From positions 1 to 64,000 of the forward strand of contig NZ_CAJXKQ010000016.1 of NCBI RefSeq assembly GCF_913055835.1: a DNA stretch of 64,000 nt, in the 5' to 3' direction. Position 1 is the first letter of the stretch. Each line of letters opens with the position of its first letter. The translations under genes and the position numbers were made by a program. Shown piece by piece: positions 56,684 to 64,000 of this stretch. The notes under the pieces are model-generated. The model worked only from the letters and a program-made list of their open reading frames with translations. It ran no database searches and was not told where the DNA came from. Source of the DNA: an uncultured Marinobacter sp. Its GTDB lineage: Bacteria > Pseudomonadota > Gammaproteobacteria > Pseudomonadales > Oleiphilaceae.

Positions 56684-56788
56684 GCCGGCTGGCGGGACGT
56701 TTCAAAAACACGCTGTGAATACGTCCCTGTACGCTTGGCTCCGCCATCCCTGGCTCCGCACAGTTTTTGAAACGTCCCCCCAGCCGAC
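56684..56788. repeat. Long inverted repeat element, copy D
   Basis: Arms at 56684-56709 and 56763-56788 pair over 26 bases with two mismatches or wobbles and enclose a 53-base loop. The loop is almost the same as that of the element at 35830-35942 (47 of 53), while the arms are unrelated. On the minus strand the loop carries GTACAGGGACGT (56721-56732 on plus), which fits the CsrA binding consensus at 11 of 12. It lies between the convergent 88-residue gene and panP. Confidence 0.87.
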
Positions 56789-56817
56789 TCTTCAGGCTCC
56801 AGCGTTTGCCGCCGTAC

Positions 56818-58494
56818 TCAAGCCTGTCTGGCGTTTGGCGTCGCCTGCTTCAATACCGCATCTGCCATCTGGTGCAGGATGCTGATCTCATCCTCGATAC
56901 CCTCGTCCCGTGACAACTCTCTCTGTTCCGAAAGGATGTCTGCCAGGATTTCTTTGGTGGTCAGCGGATTGGCCAGTACCACCCGGAACACGATGCACGG
57001 GAAATTGAAGTAACGGGCCGGCTCCAGTCGGGTCCGTGAGACGAATGCCTTGCCCCGTTCCCGCTGGGTTTTCTGGATGAACTTGGTAATCCGGTTCAGG
57101 CAGGTGTTGAGCTTTTCCGCCTGCAGGGGATCGGCGATGGCAAGGGCTTCCTGGACGTTTTCCGGGCAGTAGCGGTAGGTCAGGATGTTCAGTTCGGGCC
57201 TGGTGACCAGCTCGAAATCAGGTTCTGCCTCGATCATGTCCGCGAAGGTTTTGGCCTTGTCGATGCCCTGGTCGATCAGGATTTCGTAGCCTTCCCGGGC
57301 CAGGATTTTCAGGCCGGAGTGGATCAGCATGGACATGCCGGGCCGGGAGCCCTCGAGGGTGGTGCTGCCCAGATCCCGGGAACCTTTACGGATGATGTAC
57401 TGGGCGTGGTGTTCCACCGCGCTAGCGAGGCTCGGGTCGCGGAAGACCACCAGGCCCACGCCCATTGGGACGTAGAGCTGTTTGTGGGCGTCGAAGGTGA
57501 CGGAATCGGCCTTCTCGATGCCGCGCAGCAGGTGTTTGTAGGTGCGGGAGAACAGGGTTGGCCCGCCCCAGGCGGCGTCCACGTGGAAGTGGGCGCCGAA
57601 TTCCCGGGCGATGTCGGCCATGGCGTCCAGGGGGTCTACGTTGCCGGTTTCGGTGGTGCCGGCCACGCCGCAGATGGCCATGACTTTGATTTTCTGGCGC
57701 TGCAGTTCCAGGCACTTGTCCCGCAGGGCATCGGTGTTGATGCGGTTTTCGTCGTCGGTATCCACTGGGATCAGGGACTCGCGGCCCAGGCCGAGTACGT
57801 CGGCGGCCTTGCGCAGGGAGTAGTGGCCGCGGCGGGAGACGACGATGGCGGCGCCTTCGTAGCCGTAATATTTCAGGGCCCGGAACAGACCTTCCTGGTG
57901 CAGGCCCCGGAAGCTGCCTTCTGCCGGGAAGGCCCGGTTACGGGCTACCCACAGGGCGGTGAGGTTGGCGACGGTGCCGCCCGAGCACATGGCCCCCAGG
58001 GCGTAACGGGGGTCGTGCATCCACTTGCGGTAGAAGGCGCCGTCTTCCTGGTACACCAGGCGGTGAATCATGCCCAGTACCTGGCGCTCCATGGGCGTGA
58101 AGGCCTTGGAGGTTTCGGTTTTTACCAGGTTCTGGTTCAGGGCAATCATGATTTTCGACAGCGGCAGCATGAAATACGGCAGCGCTGAGGTCATGTGCCC
58201 GATAAAGGCCGGCGAGGCAGTGTGAACTGAGTTGGCTACCAGTTTGTCGAGCAGGAACTGGGCCTGTTCAGATACGAAGACGGGCTTCTCGGGAATGCTG
58301 TAGTCGGAGAAGTCTTTCTCCACATCCGAGAGGTCCCGTTCAACCGCAACAATGTGCTCCTGCAGAAAGCCTGCAAGATTGCTGGAGATGTTCTGGTCAA
58401 TCCGGCTCAGCGTCGATTCCGGCGCCTCGGGCACCGTGAATACGCGATACATTGCCTCTACCGAGGCCTGGGCGGATTTTTTCTTTCCGGTCAT
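56818..58494 (-). CDS. panP: PanP-type PLP-dependent decarboxylase (aspartate 1-decarboxylase)
   Basis: A 558-residue group II PLP decarboxylase. It resembles Vibrio PanP closely over its length, for example SVHTASPAFIGHMTSALPYF, ALNQNLVKTETSKAFTP and VDAAWGGPTLFS, with the PLP lysine in DAHKQLYVPMG. PanP makes beta-alanine for pantothenate and coenzyme A where PanD is missing. Related glutamate decarboxylases are the main alternative. ATG at 58494 is preferred to GTG at 58503. Confidence 0.85.
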   Translation of the reverse strand: MTGKKKSAQASVEAMYRVFTVPEAPESTLSRIDQNISSNLAGFLQEHIVAVERDLSDVEKDFSDYSIPEKPVFVSEQAQFLLDKLVANSVHTASPAFIGHMTSALPYFMLPLSKIMIALNQNLVKTETSKAFTPMERQVLGMIHRLVYQEDGAFYRKWMHDPRYALGAMCSGGTVANLTALWVARNRAFPAEGSFRGLHQEGLFRALKYYGYEGAAIVVSRRGHYSLRKAADVLGLGRESLIPVDTDDENRINTDALRDKCLELQRQKIKVMAICGVAGTTETGNVDPLDAMADIAREFGAHFHVDAAWGGPTLFSRTYKHLLRGIEKADSVTFDAHKQLYVPMGVGLVVFRDPSLASAVEHHAQYIIRKGSRDLGSTTLEGSRPGMSMLIHSGLKILAREGYEILIDQGIDKAKTFADMIEAEPDFELVTRPELNILTYRYCPENVQEALAIADPLQAEKLNTCLNRITKFIQKTQRERGKAFVSRTRLEPARYFNFPCIVFRVVLANPLTTKEILADILSEQRELSRDEGIEDEISILHQMADAVLKQATPNARQA

Positions 58495-58683
58495 AGGTGC
58501 CACTCACACTCAGTGGTCATCCGAAGGGCCGGTTCCGGATGCCCTGCGGATACGGCCGGCATTCTTGTCCGGCATTGGTTTCTGGTCACTTGCCGCTGGC
58601 AGGCGCACTGGCATCCCTGAGGGGGCGTAGTATACGGCCTGACAACAGGTTACGCCATACGGCTCCTGTGCGGAGGTGTCCGG

Positions 58684-59028
58684 TCAGAGTATTTCCCGGT
58701 GTATGTCCAGTATGGCAGCATCCACGCGTTCTTCGATGGCTTTTTCGATCTGGTCCAGGCGTTGGGTAATCTGCTGGGAGGAGGTGCCCAGGGCCGCGAT
58801 GGTCCAGGTGGCGCAGTCGAGGGCCTCCTGGTCGGCGGTTTCGGCAACGGCCAGGTCGGGTTCTTTGCCCCAGACGGCCTTCAGGGCGGTAAAAACCTTG
58901 CGCTTGGCTTTGAGGTCGTCGCAGCCGTAGAGCTGGAAGTGCAGGGTCAGTACGCCAACGTGGGGCGTGATAACCGGCTGTTGGGGCGTTTGGCCTTCCC
59001 GCAGGAGTTTTCTCAGGGCTTCTGACAT
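58684..59028 (-). CDS. DUF503 family small protein
   Basis: A 114-residue protein whose residues 20-110 fit the DUF503 (YlxP-like) fold: HVGVLTLHFQLYGCDDLKAKRKVFTALKAV and VAETADQEALDCATWTIAALG. Members are small alpha/beta proteins sometimes linked to ribosome maturation; the role here is unknown. An N-terminal extension of about 22 residues is unusual. It is encoded upstream of nothing in a close operon. Confidence 0.72.
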   Translation of the reverse strand: MSEALRKLLREGQTPQQPVITPHVGVLTLHFQLYGCDDLKAKRKVFTALKAVWGKEPDLAVAETADQEALDCATWTIAALGTSSQQITQRLDQIEKAIEERVDAAILDIHREIL

Positions 59029-59063
59029 GTCTGGTTCGCCAGGATTTAAATGGGCTGAAAAGA

Positions 59064-59149
59064 TGTCGGATTACGGCTTCGCCTAATCCGACCTACTGTC
59101 CGGGTAAAAGTTAACCGTAGGTCGGATTAGCCAAAGGCGTAATCCGACA
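59064..59149. repeat. Paired 33-base inverted repeats of the GTAGGTCGGATTA family
   Basis: Arms at 59064-59096 and 59117-59149 are reverse complements with a few changes, 20 bases apart. Each arm is itself a hairpin (TCGGATTA ... TAATCCGA). Units with this sequence occur widely in gammaproteobacterial intergenic DNA. It lies between DUF503 and aidB, 16 bases after the aidB stop, where it could end aidB transcription or stabilise its mRNA. Confidence 0.85.
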
Positions 59150-59170
59150 GATCTGGTTAACAGGAATCTT

Positions 59171-60871
59171 TTAGCCTACTACAGGCGTTGCCCGTTTGAT
59201 AATGGCTGCCGGATCCGTGCCCGAGGGCAGGTTGCCGTAGTTCATGCCGCCACTGGACTGCAGTCTCGAGGCACAGAACGCGTCGGCGACGGCGGCATCC
59301 GAGTGGCGCAGCAGCAGCGAGCCCTGCAGGGCCAGAGCCATGCGGTCGACGAGGTTGCGGGCGCGGTACTGGAAATCGCTGATGTCAGCGAAGTCGTGTT
59401 GCAGCTGCGCCAGGAACTGGTCGAACCTGCGGTCGGCGCCTTTGGCTTCGGCGGCTTCCTTGAAGAAGGCGTCGAGGGTTTCGGGCTCTTTTTGCAGGGC
59501 GCGCAGGGTGTCCAGGCATTGGACGTTACCACTGCCTTCCCAGATGGCGTTGACCGGAGATTCCCGGAACAGCCGGGGCATGATGCAGTCTTCCATCACG
59601 CCGCTGCCGCCGATGCATTCCATGGCCTCGTAGGCATGGTTCGGAGTGCGTTTGCAGATCCAGTATTTGCCCACCGGGGTGGCCAGGCGGGCGAGCAGGC
59701 GTTCGTGCTCTTTGTCCTGGTTGTCCAGGGCCCGGGCGATGCGCATGGTGTAGGCCAGTGCCGCTTCGCTTTCCAGGGCCAGGTCAGCCAGGACATTCTG
59801 CATCAGGGGCTGGTCGATCAGCCGGGCGCCGAAGGCGCTGCGGTGGCGGCAGTGGTGACTGGCCTGGGCGATGGCCTGGCGCATGCCGGCGGAGCTGCCG
59901 ATCATGCAGTCAAAGCGGGTCATGGCCACCATTTCTATGATGGTGGGCACACCGCGGCCTTCCTCACCAACCATCCAGGCCAGGGCGCCCCGCAGTTCGG
60001 CTTCGCTGGAGGCGTTGGCAACGTTGCCCATTTTGTTCTTGAGGCGCTGGACCTGCCAGGGGTTTTTGGTACCGTCCGGGCGCCAGCGGGGCATCAGGAA
60101 GCACGACAGTCCTGACTGTGTCTGAGCCAGTACCAGGAAGGCGTCGCACATGGGGGCAGAGACGAACCATTTGTGGCCCACCAGCTCATAGGCCTGGCCC
60201 GGACCTCCTGCGCCGATCGGATAGGCTCTGGTGCTGTTGGCGCGCACGTCGCTGCCGCCCTGTTTCTCGGTCATGGCCATGCCGATGGTCACGGAGGTTT
60301 TCTGGCTGTCCGGCAGGTTCCGGGGATCGTAGCTGTCGGCCAGTATCCGGGCTTCCCAGTCCGCCGCCAGTTCTGGCTGTTTACGGATCGACGGGATCGC
60401 GGCGAAGGTCATGGTCACGGGGCAGCAGTGGGCGGCCTCTACCTGGGAATGCATGTAGTACTTGGCAGCACGGGCAACGTGGGCGCCCTGGCCCGGATGG
60501 CTCCAGGGACTGCTGTGCAGGCCATTGTCGAAGGCGATGCGCATCAGCTCGTGATAGGCGGGGTGGAAGTCCACCTCGTCAATGCGGTGGCCATAGCGGT
60601 CGTGGGTATTGAACACCGGCTTGTTGGCGTTGGCGCGAAACCCCAGATCAATGGTTTCAGCAGCCCCGGCCAGGGCTCCGAATGCCTTTAGGTCTTCGGA
60701 GGCTTTGCCGGCGCCTTCCCGAAGGGCAGCTTCCTGCAGGGCAAGATCCTGCTCGAACAGGTTGTAGTTCTCCAGAGCCGGGGGCTGGTTAAAGACCTCG
60801 TGGGTAGTCGCCAGGTAGCGATCTACCTGGTCATTTAAGGGCATCTCCGGGCGGGGCTGCGGCGCGTTCAT
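59171..60871 (-). CDS. aidB: AidB-like acyl-CoA dehydrogenase
   Basis: A 566-residue protein of the AidB subgroup (E. coli AidB 541), with TIGMAMTEKQGGSDVRANST, HKWFVSAPMCDAFLVLAQT, IGSSAGMRQAIAQA and MECIGGSGVMEDCIMPRLFRE. AidB is a flavoprotein linked to alkylation-damage response and DNA binding, though some members are ordinary acyl-CoA dehydrogenases. ATG at 60871 has AGGAGGT; its gene begins 2 bases after the TetR stop codon, so both are in one operon. Confidence 0.85.
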   Translation of the reverse strand: MNAPQPRPEMPLNDQVDRYLATTHEVFNQPPALENYNLFEQDLALQEAALREGAGKASEDLKAFGALAGAAETIDLGFRANANKPVFNTHDRYGHRIDEVDFHPAYHELMRIAFDNGLHSSPWSHPGQGAHVARAAKYYMHSQVEAAHCCPVTMTFAAIPSIRKQPELAADWEARILADSYDPRNLPDSQKTSVTIGMAMTEKQGGSDVRANSTRAYPIGAGGPGQAYELVGHKWFVSAPMCDAFLVLAQTQSGLSCFLMPRWRPDGTKNPWQVQRLKNKMGNVANASSEAELRGALAWMVGEEGRGVPTIIEMVAMTRFDCMIGSSAGMRQAIAQASHHCRHRSAFGARLIDQPLMQNVLADLALESEAALAYTMRIARALDNQDKEHERLLARLATPVGKYWICKRTPNHAYEAMECIGGSGVMEDCIMPRLFRESPVNAIWEGSGNVQCLDTLRALQKEPETLDAFFKEAAEAKGADRRFDQFLAQLQHDFADISDFQYRARNLVDRMALALQGSLLLRHSDAAVADAFCASRLQSSGGMNYGNLPSGTDPAAIIKRATPVVG

Positions 60872-60873
60872 GG

Positions 60874-61506
60874 CTACCTCCTGGTGCCGGTCAACCCCTG
60901 CATGCAAAAGCGGATGATGGAATTGACCAGCGGGTCATTGTTGTCTTGTGTTGCGCTGTTTCCCTGGCTGGTCTGTGTTGGTGACAATGGGCCAACCAGG
61001 CTTTCCGCAATGGCGCCTACCAGGCATGTACTGCTCTGGCGGGCGTCCTGATCCGGGATGCATCCTTCTTCGATGCCTTCACGGATCGCTTTCTCGAACA
61101 GATTGGCGTAGGCCTTGCGGTACGCCAGTCGCTCTTCTTCCACTTTCGGGTCCACCGGTTCGGCGATCAGTGACCAGGCCATTTGCGGGCCTTTCAGAGC
61201 CCGCTCTGCAAATTGTCTGAGAGCCCGTTCCAGCCGCTCAGCCCCGTTCCCGGCAGACGCCAGAGCTTCGGCGACTTTGTCGACTTCCCGTTGAGTCGCC
61301 AGTCGGAAAATTTCGGCGAACAGGTCCTCTCTGGACTCGAAATGCCGGTAGATAGTTCCTGTGGCAACGCCGGCCAGGCCAGCGATGCGGGTAACCCGGG
61401 CGCTTCTGAAACCGCCTTCGGCCACACACTGATAGGTGCAGTTCACAATCCGTTTACGCGCCTCGGCCTTGCGCTGGCGCATCTTCTCCGTTTCTCGATA
61501 GGCCAT
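60874..61506 (-). CDS. TetR family transcriptional regulator
   Basis: A 210-residue regulator with an N-terminal helix-turn-helix (RSARVTRIAGLAGVATGTIYRHFESREDLFAEIF near residues 34-68) and a helical ligand domain. It precedes aidB in the same operon. A palindrome, TGAATCATTATTCA, lies 20 bases upstream of its start and is a likely operator, so it probably controls its own operon. TetR proteins beside acyl-CoA dehydrogenases often sense acyl-CoA; the ligand is unknown. ATG at 61506 has AGGGAG. Confidence 0.86.
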   Translation of the reverse strand: MAYRETEKMRQRKAEARKRIVNCTYQCVAEGGFRSARVTRIAGLAGVATGTIYRHFESREDLFAEIFRLATQREVDKVAEALASAGNGAERLERALRQFAERALKGPQMAWSLIAEPVDPKVEEERLAYRKAYANLFEKAIREGIEEGCIPDQDARQSSTCLVGAIAESLVGPLSPTQTSQGNSATQDNNDPLVNSIIRFCMQGLTGTRR

Positions 61507-61525
61507 TCCAGCTCCCTGTAAATAG

Positions 61526-61539
61526 TGAATCATTATTCA
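61526..61539. promoter_or_regulatory. Candidate TetR operator
   Basis: TGAAT-CATT-ATTCA is a perfect palindrome 20 bases before the TetR start, overlapping where the ribosome site and promoter should be. The rest of the 272-base gap up to the SutA-like gene holds no other clear signal. Confidence 0.5.
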
Positions 61540-61778
61540 TTCTTTGTGTCAATTTTTTAGTCAACTGATGAATATAAAATTTCCACTTTCAATTCAATCG
61601 CTTGCTTGTGGATACAAAAAATTACAAAAAAGTCGTTGCCAGTAAATAGCGCGGTCACCAAAAGCAGATTATAAAGACGCCAAGACGAAGCCGCAGGCGG
61701 TCGTTCGTCGATACGGAGTGAGGTTCCCTGCGGGGGCGCAGCACTCGACCATCTGTTTTCGTTGATGGAGAAAAGATC

Positions 61779-62000
61779 ATGAGTGAATTCGACGAAAGCA
61801 ACCTGGAGCAGTCCGGAAGCTGGACCAGCGACGGTGACGACAACCATTCCATAGCCGGCCGTGCACGAGTTCGCGCACAGTTGCAGGCAGACATCGAAGC
61901 GTTCCTCAGTCAGGGCGGCAAAATTCAGGAAGTGGATACATCCTTCCGCTCCGACACGCCTCGCAAGGTGGAAGTGGGTTTTAACAACCGCTCCCTCTGA
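61779..62000 (+). CDS. SutA-like small transcription regulator
   Basis: A 73-residue acidic protein. The N-terminus is rich in Ser, Asp and Glu and probably disordered; the C-terminal half (IEAFLSQGGKIQEVDTS ... PRKVEVGFNNRSL) resembles the FLSRGGKVQEIEPN and C-terminal tail of Pseudomonas SutA. SutA binds RNA polymerase and supports transcription in slow growth. It is about 30 residues shorter than the 105-residue P. aeruginosa protein, mainly in the acidic tract. ATG at 61779 has GGAG nearby. Confidence 0.68.
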   Translation: MSEFDESNLEQSGSWTSDGDDNHSIAGRARVRAQLQADIEAFLSQGGKIQEVDTSFRSDTPRKVEVGFNNRSL

Positions 62001-62016
62001 ACGCTGACACGGTAGA

Positions 62017-62045
62017 CCGGGGCGCCCCGCCCCGGCTCCGTTTTT
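62017..62045 (+). terminator. Terminator of the SutA-like gene
   Basis: CCGGGGC, loop GCCCC, GCCCCGG, then CTCCG and TTTTT, 17 bases after the stop codon. Confidence 0.7.
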
Positions 62046-62157
62046 GATCCCTGTCTCGGTATGACTGGTCAGCGTCGTTTATCCTTATTCATTATTATTT
62101 TGCGCCGTTAGACCGGGCAAATCGCCAGTCACCCGATGATCCGGAACGCCTTTGGTA

Positions 62158-63180
62158 ATGAAGTCCCATTCCCGTCTTTTGCTTGTTTTGCTACTGATAA
62201 TAGCAGTTGTTGGCAGCTTCTGGCTGCTGAGAGCAGATCCGGCCCGAGTTGGCGAAACCGCTACTTCTGTGCGTGTAGAAGAACGGTCGATTGCAATGGG
62301 TCAGGAGGAGGGCGTTGCTGCTCCATCGGACCTGGTGAGCAGGGCGCCCGCGGCCCATGTGCCTGATCAGTTGCCAGACTCGCTGGCCGGTACATCAGTG
62401 CCGGATGGGTGGGCCCGGACAGACCGGCTTGGCAATCTCATCCCAACCCCACACCTGCGGCAGCTGTTCGAGTATTTCCTTTCAGCCCTGGGAAAGGAAT
62501 CGCTGCAACAGCTGGTGGCACGTATTGAGACGGCTCTGTCGGTCCTGGATGAGCCGGCGAGATCCCAGGCCCTCACAACCCTTGGCAACTATCTGGAATA
62601 CAAACTGGCGGTTTCTGATCTGGAACAGAGCTACGGAGAGGTGTCCGGACTCGGCGCCGGGGAAATGCAACGGAGGATGGCAGAGATCCAGGCCCTGCGC
62701 CGTACCTGGCTGGATGCTGACACTGCCGACGCTTTCTTTGCCGACGACGAGGCAGTGGACCGTTTTCAGATTGAAAAGCTCAGAATCACGAGCAATGACA
62801 GTCTGACTGACGAGCAGAAGGCAGAAGCTCTGCGTCAGGCCGAGTCCTCCCTGCCAGAGCCCATCCGCAAGGCCAGGGAAGATACCCGCCGTTTTGCCGA
62901 CTATGAACAGGCACGCCGGGAGCTGGCAGATGATCCTCAAGCGCTTGCGGCCTGGCGTCGGGAGGTTTTCGGCGAGGCTGCGGCGGACAGGCTCGCCCGA
63001 CTTGAGGTGGAGCAAAAGGCCTGGGATCGCCGGTGGCAGGCCTACGCCGATGAGCGGGACCGGTTGTTGTCCTCGGGGCTGGCTGGGCCGGAACGCAAGG
63101 AAGCGCTGGAGCGACTCAGAGCCAGCCACTTCAATGAAACCGAACGGGTCCGTGCCCAGGCGCTGGATTCGATCCGGTAA
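62158..63180 (+). CDS. lifO: Lipase-specific foldase (lipase chaperone)
   Basis: A 340-residue protein with an N-terminal membrane anchor (residues 5-25, LLLVLLLIIAVVGSFWLL), a variable stretch to residue 85, then the conserved chaperone core beginning TDRLGNLIPTPHLRQLFEYF with the RxxFDYxLSALGE-like motif (FLSALGKE). It is mainly helical and charged. Lif proteins help class I/II secreted lipases fold in the periplasm. The ATG at 62158 follows an in-frame TTG at 62152. No lipase gene lies in this window, unlike the usual adjacent arrangement. Confidence 0.87.
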   Translation: MKSHSRLLLVLLLIIAVVGSFWLLRADPARVGETATSVRVEERSIAMGQEEGVAAPSDLVSRAPAAHVPDQLPDSLAGTSVPDGWARTDRLGNLIPTPHLRQLFEYFLSALGKESLQQLVARIETALSVLDEPARSQALTTLGNYLEYKLAVSDLEQSYGEVSGLGAGEMQRRMAEIQALRRTWLDADTADAFFADDEAVDRFQIEKLRITSNDSLTDEQKAEALRQAESSLPEPIRKAREDTRRFADYEQARRELADDPQALAAWRREVFGEAAADRLARLEVEQKAWDRRWQAYADERDRLLSSGLAGPERKEALERLRASHFNETERVRAQALDSIR

Positions 63181-63213
63181 TCAGTCTGTCATTTAATCGC
63201 CTTATCCTGCTGA

Positions 63214-64000
<787 letters not shown>

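Overview
The window is a contiguous piece of a Gammaproteobacterial chromosome of roughly 57% GC by eye. Its gene content (PhoU/PhoBR, UbiA/UbiC, a rubredoxin and rubredoxin reductase pair, PanP, a SutA-like protein, a lipase foldase, a Gac/Rsm-type small RNA) best fits a marine Marinobacter-like bacterium. That assignment is inference; no ribosomal RNA gene is present to confirm it. I see no tRNA, CRISPR array, insertion sequence or prophage. Most of it is well-packed core genome.

Layout. 0-6.5 kb: end of pstB, phoU, hinT, a UbiF-like hydroxylase, ybaK, an MscS channel, mnmH and a methyltransferase. 6.5-6.95 kb: an apparently gene-free stretch that reads on the minus strand as a CsrB/RsmZ-type regulatory RNA with 14 GGA motifs, its own terminator, a -10 box, a candidate IHF site and an upstream GacA box. 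7-18 kb: vanZ-like, cysZ, rapA, fadE, crcB, a cold-shock gene, plsC, a dienelactone hydrolase, ald and a GST. 18-28 kb: an alpha-glucoside (probably sucrose-type) uptake and hydrolysis cluster of porin, ABC transporter, GH13 alpha-glucosidase, ATPase, LacI-type regulator and fructokinase. 28-38 kb: a Yip1 protein, phoD, a type II P-type ATPase, a divergent phosphoketolase and ilvD. 38-50 kb: pbpG, a half-length asparaginase, rsuA, a YdjM-like protein, a lytic transglycosylase, a response regulator, phoR-phoB, ubiA-ubiC-hpt, rubredoxin and its reductase, tesB. 50-64 kb: two c-di-GMP proteins around a flavodoxin, a Pit phosphate transporter, panP, DUF503, aidB with a TetR regulator, a SutA-like gene, an orphan lipase foldase and the start of hemB.

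Two themes run across the window. First, phosphate: pstB-phoU, phoBR, phoD and pit are all here, and Pho-box-like sites precede phoB (strong), phoD and pit (weaker). Second, post-transcriptional control: besides the Rsm-type RNA there are four copies of an unusual long-inverted-repeat element (801-910, 994-1089, 35830-35942, 56684-56788). Their 22-30 bp stems have sequences that differ from copy to copy, but all enclose a conserved 52-53 nt loop. On one strand that loop folds into two small hairpins exposing GGA, one of them close to the CsrA/RsmA consensus. The RNA and this repeat family are the observations most worth following up.
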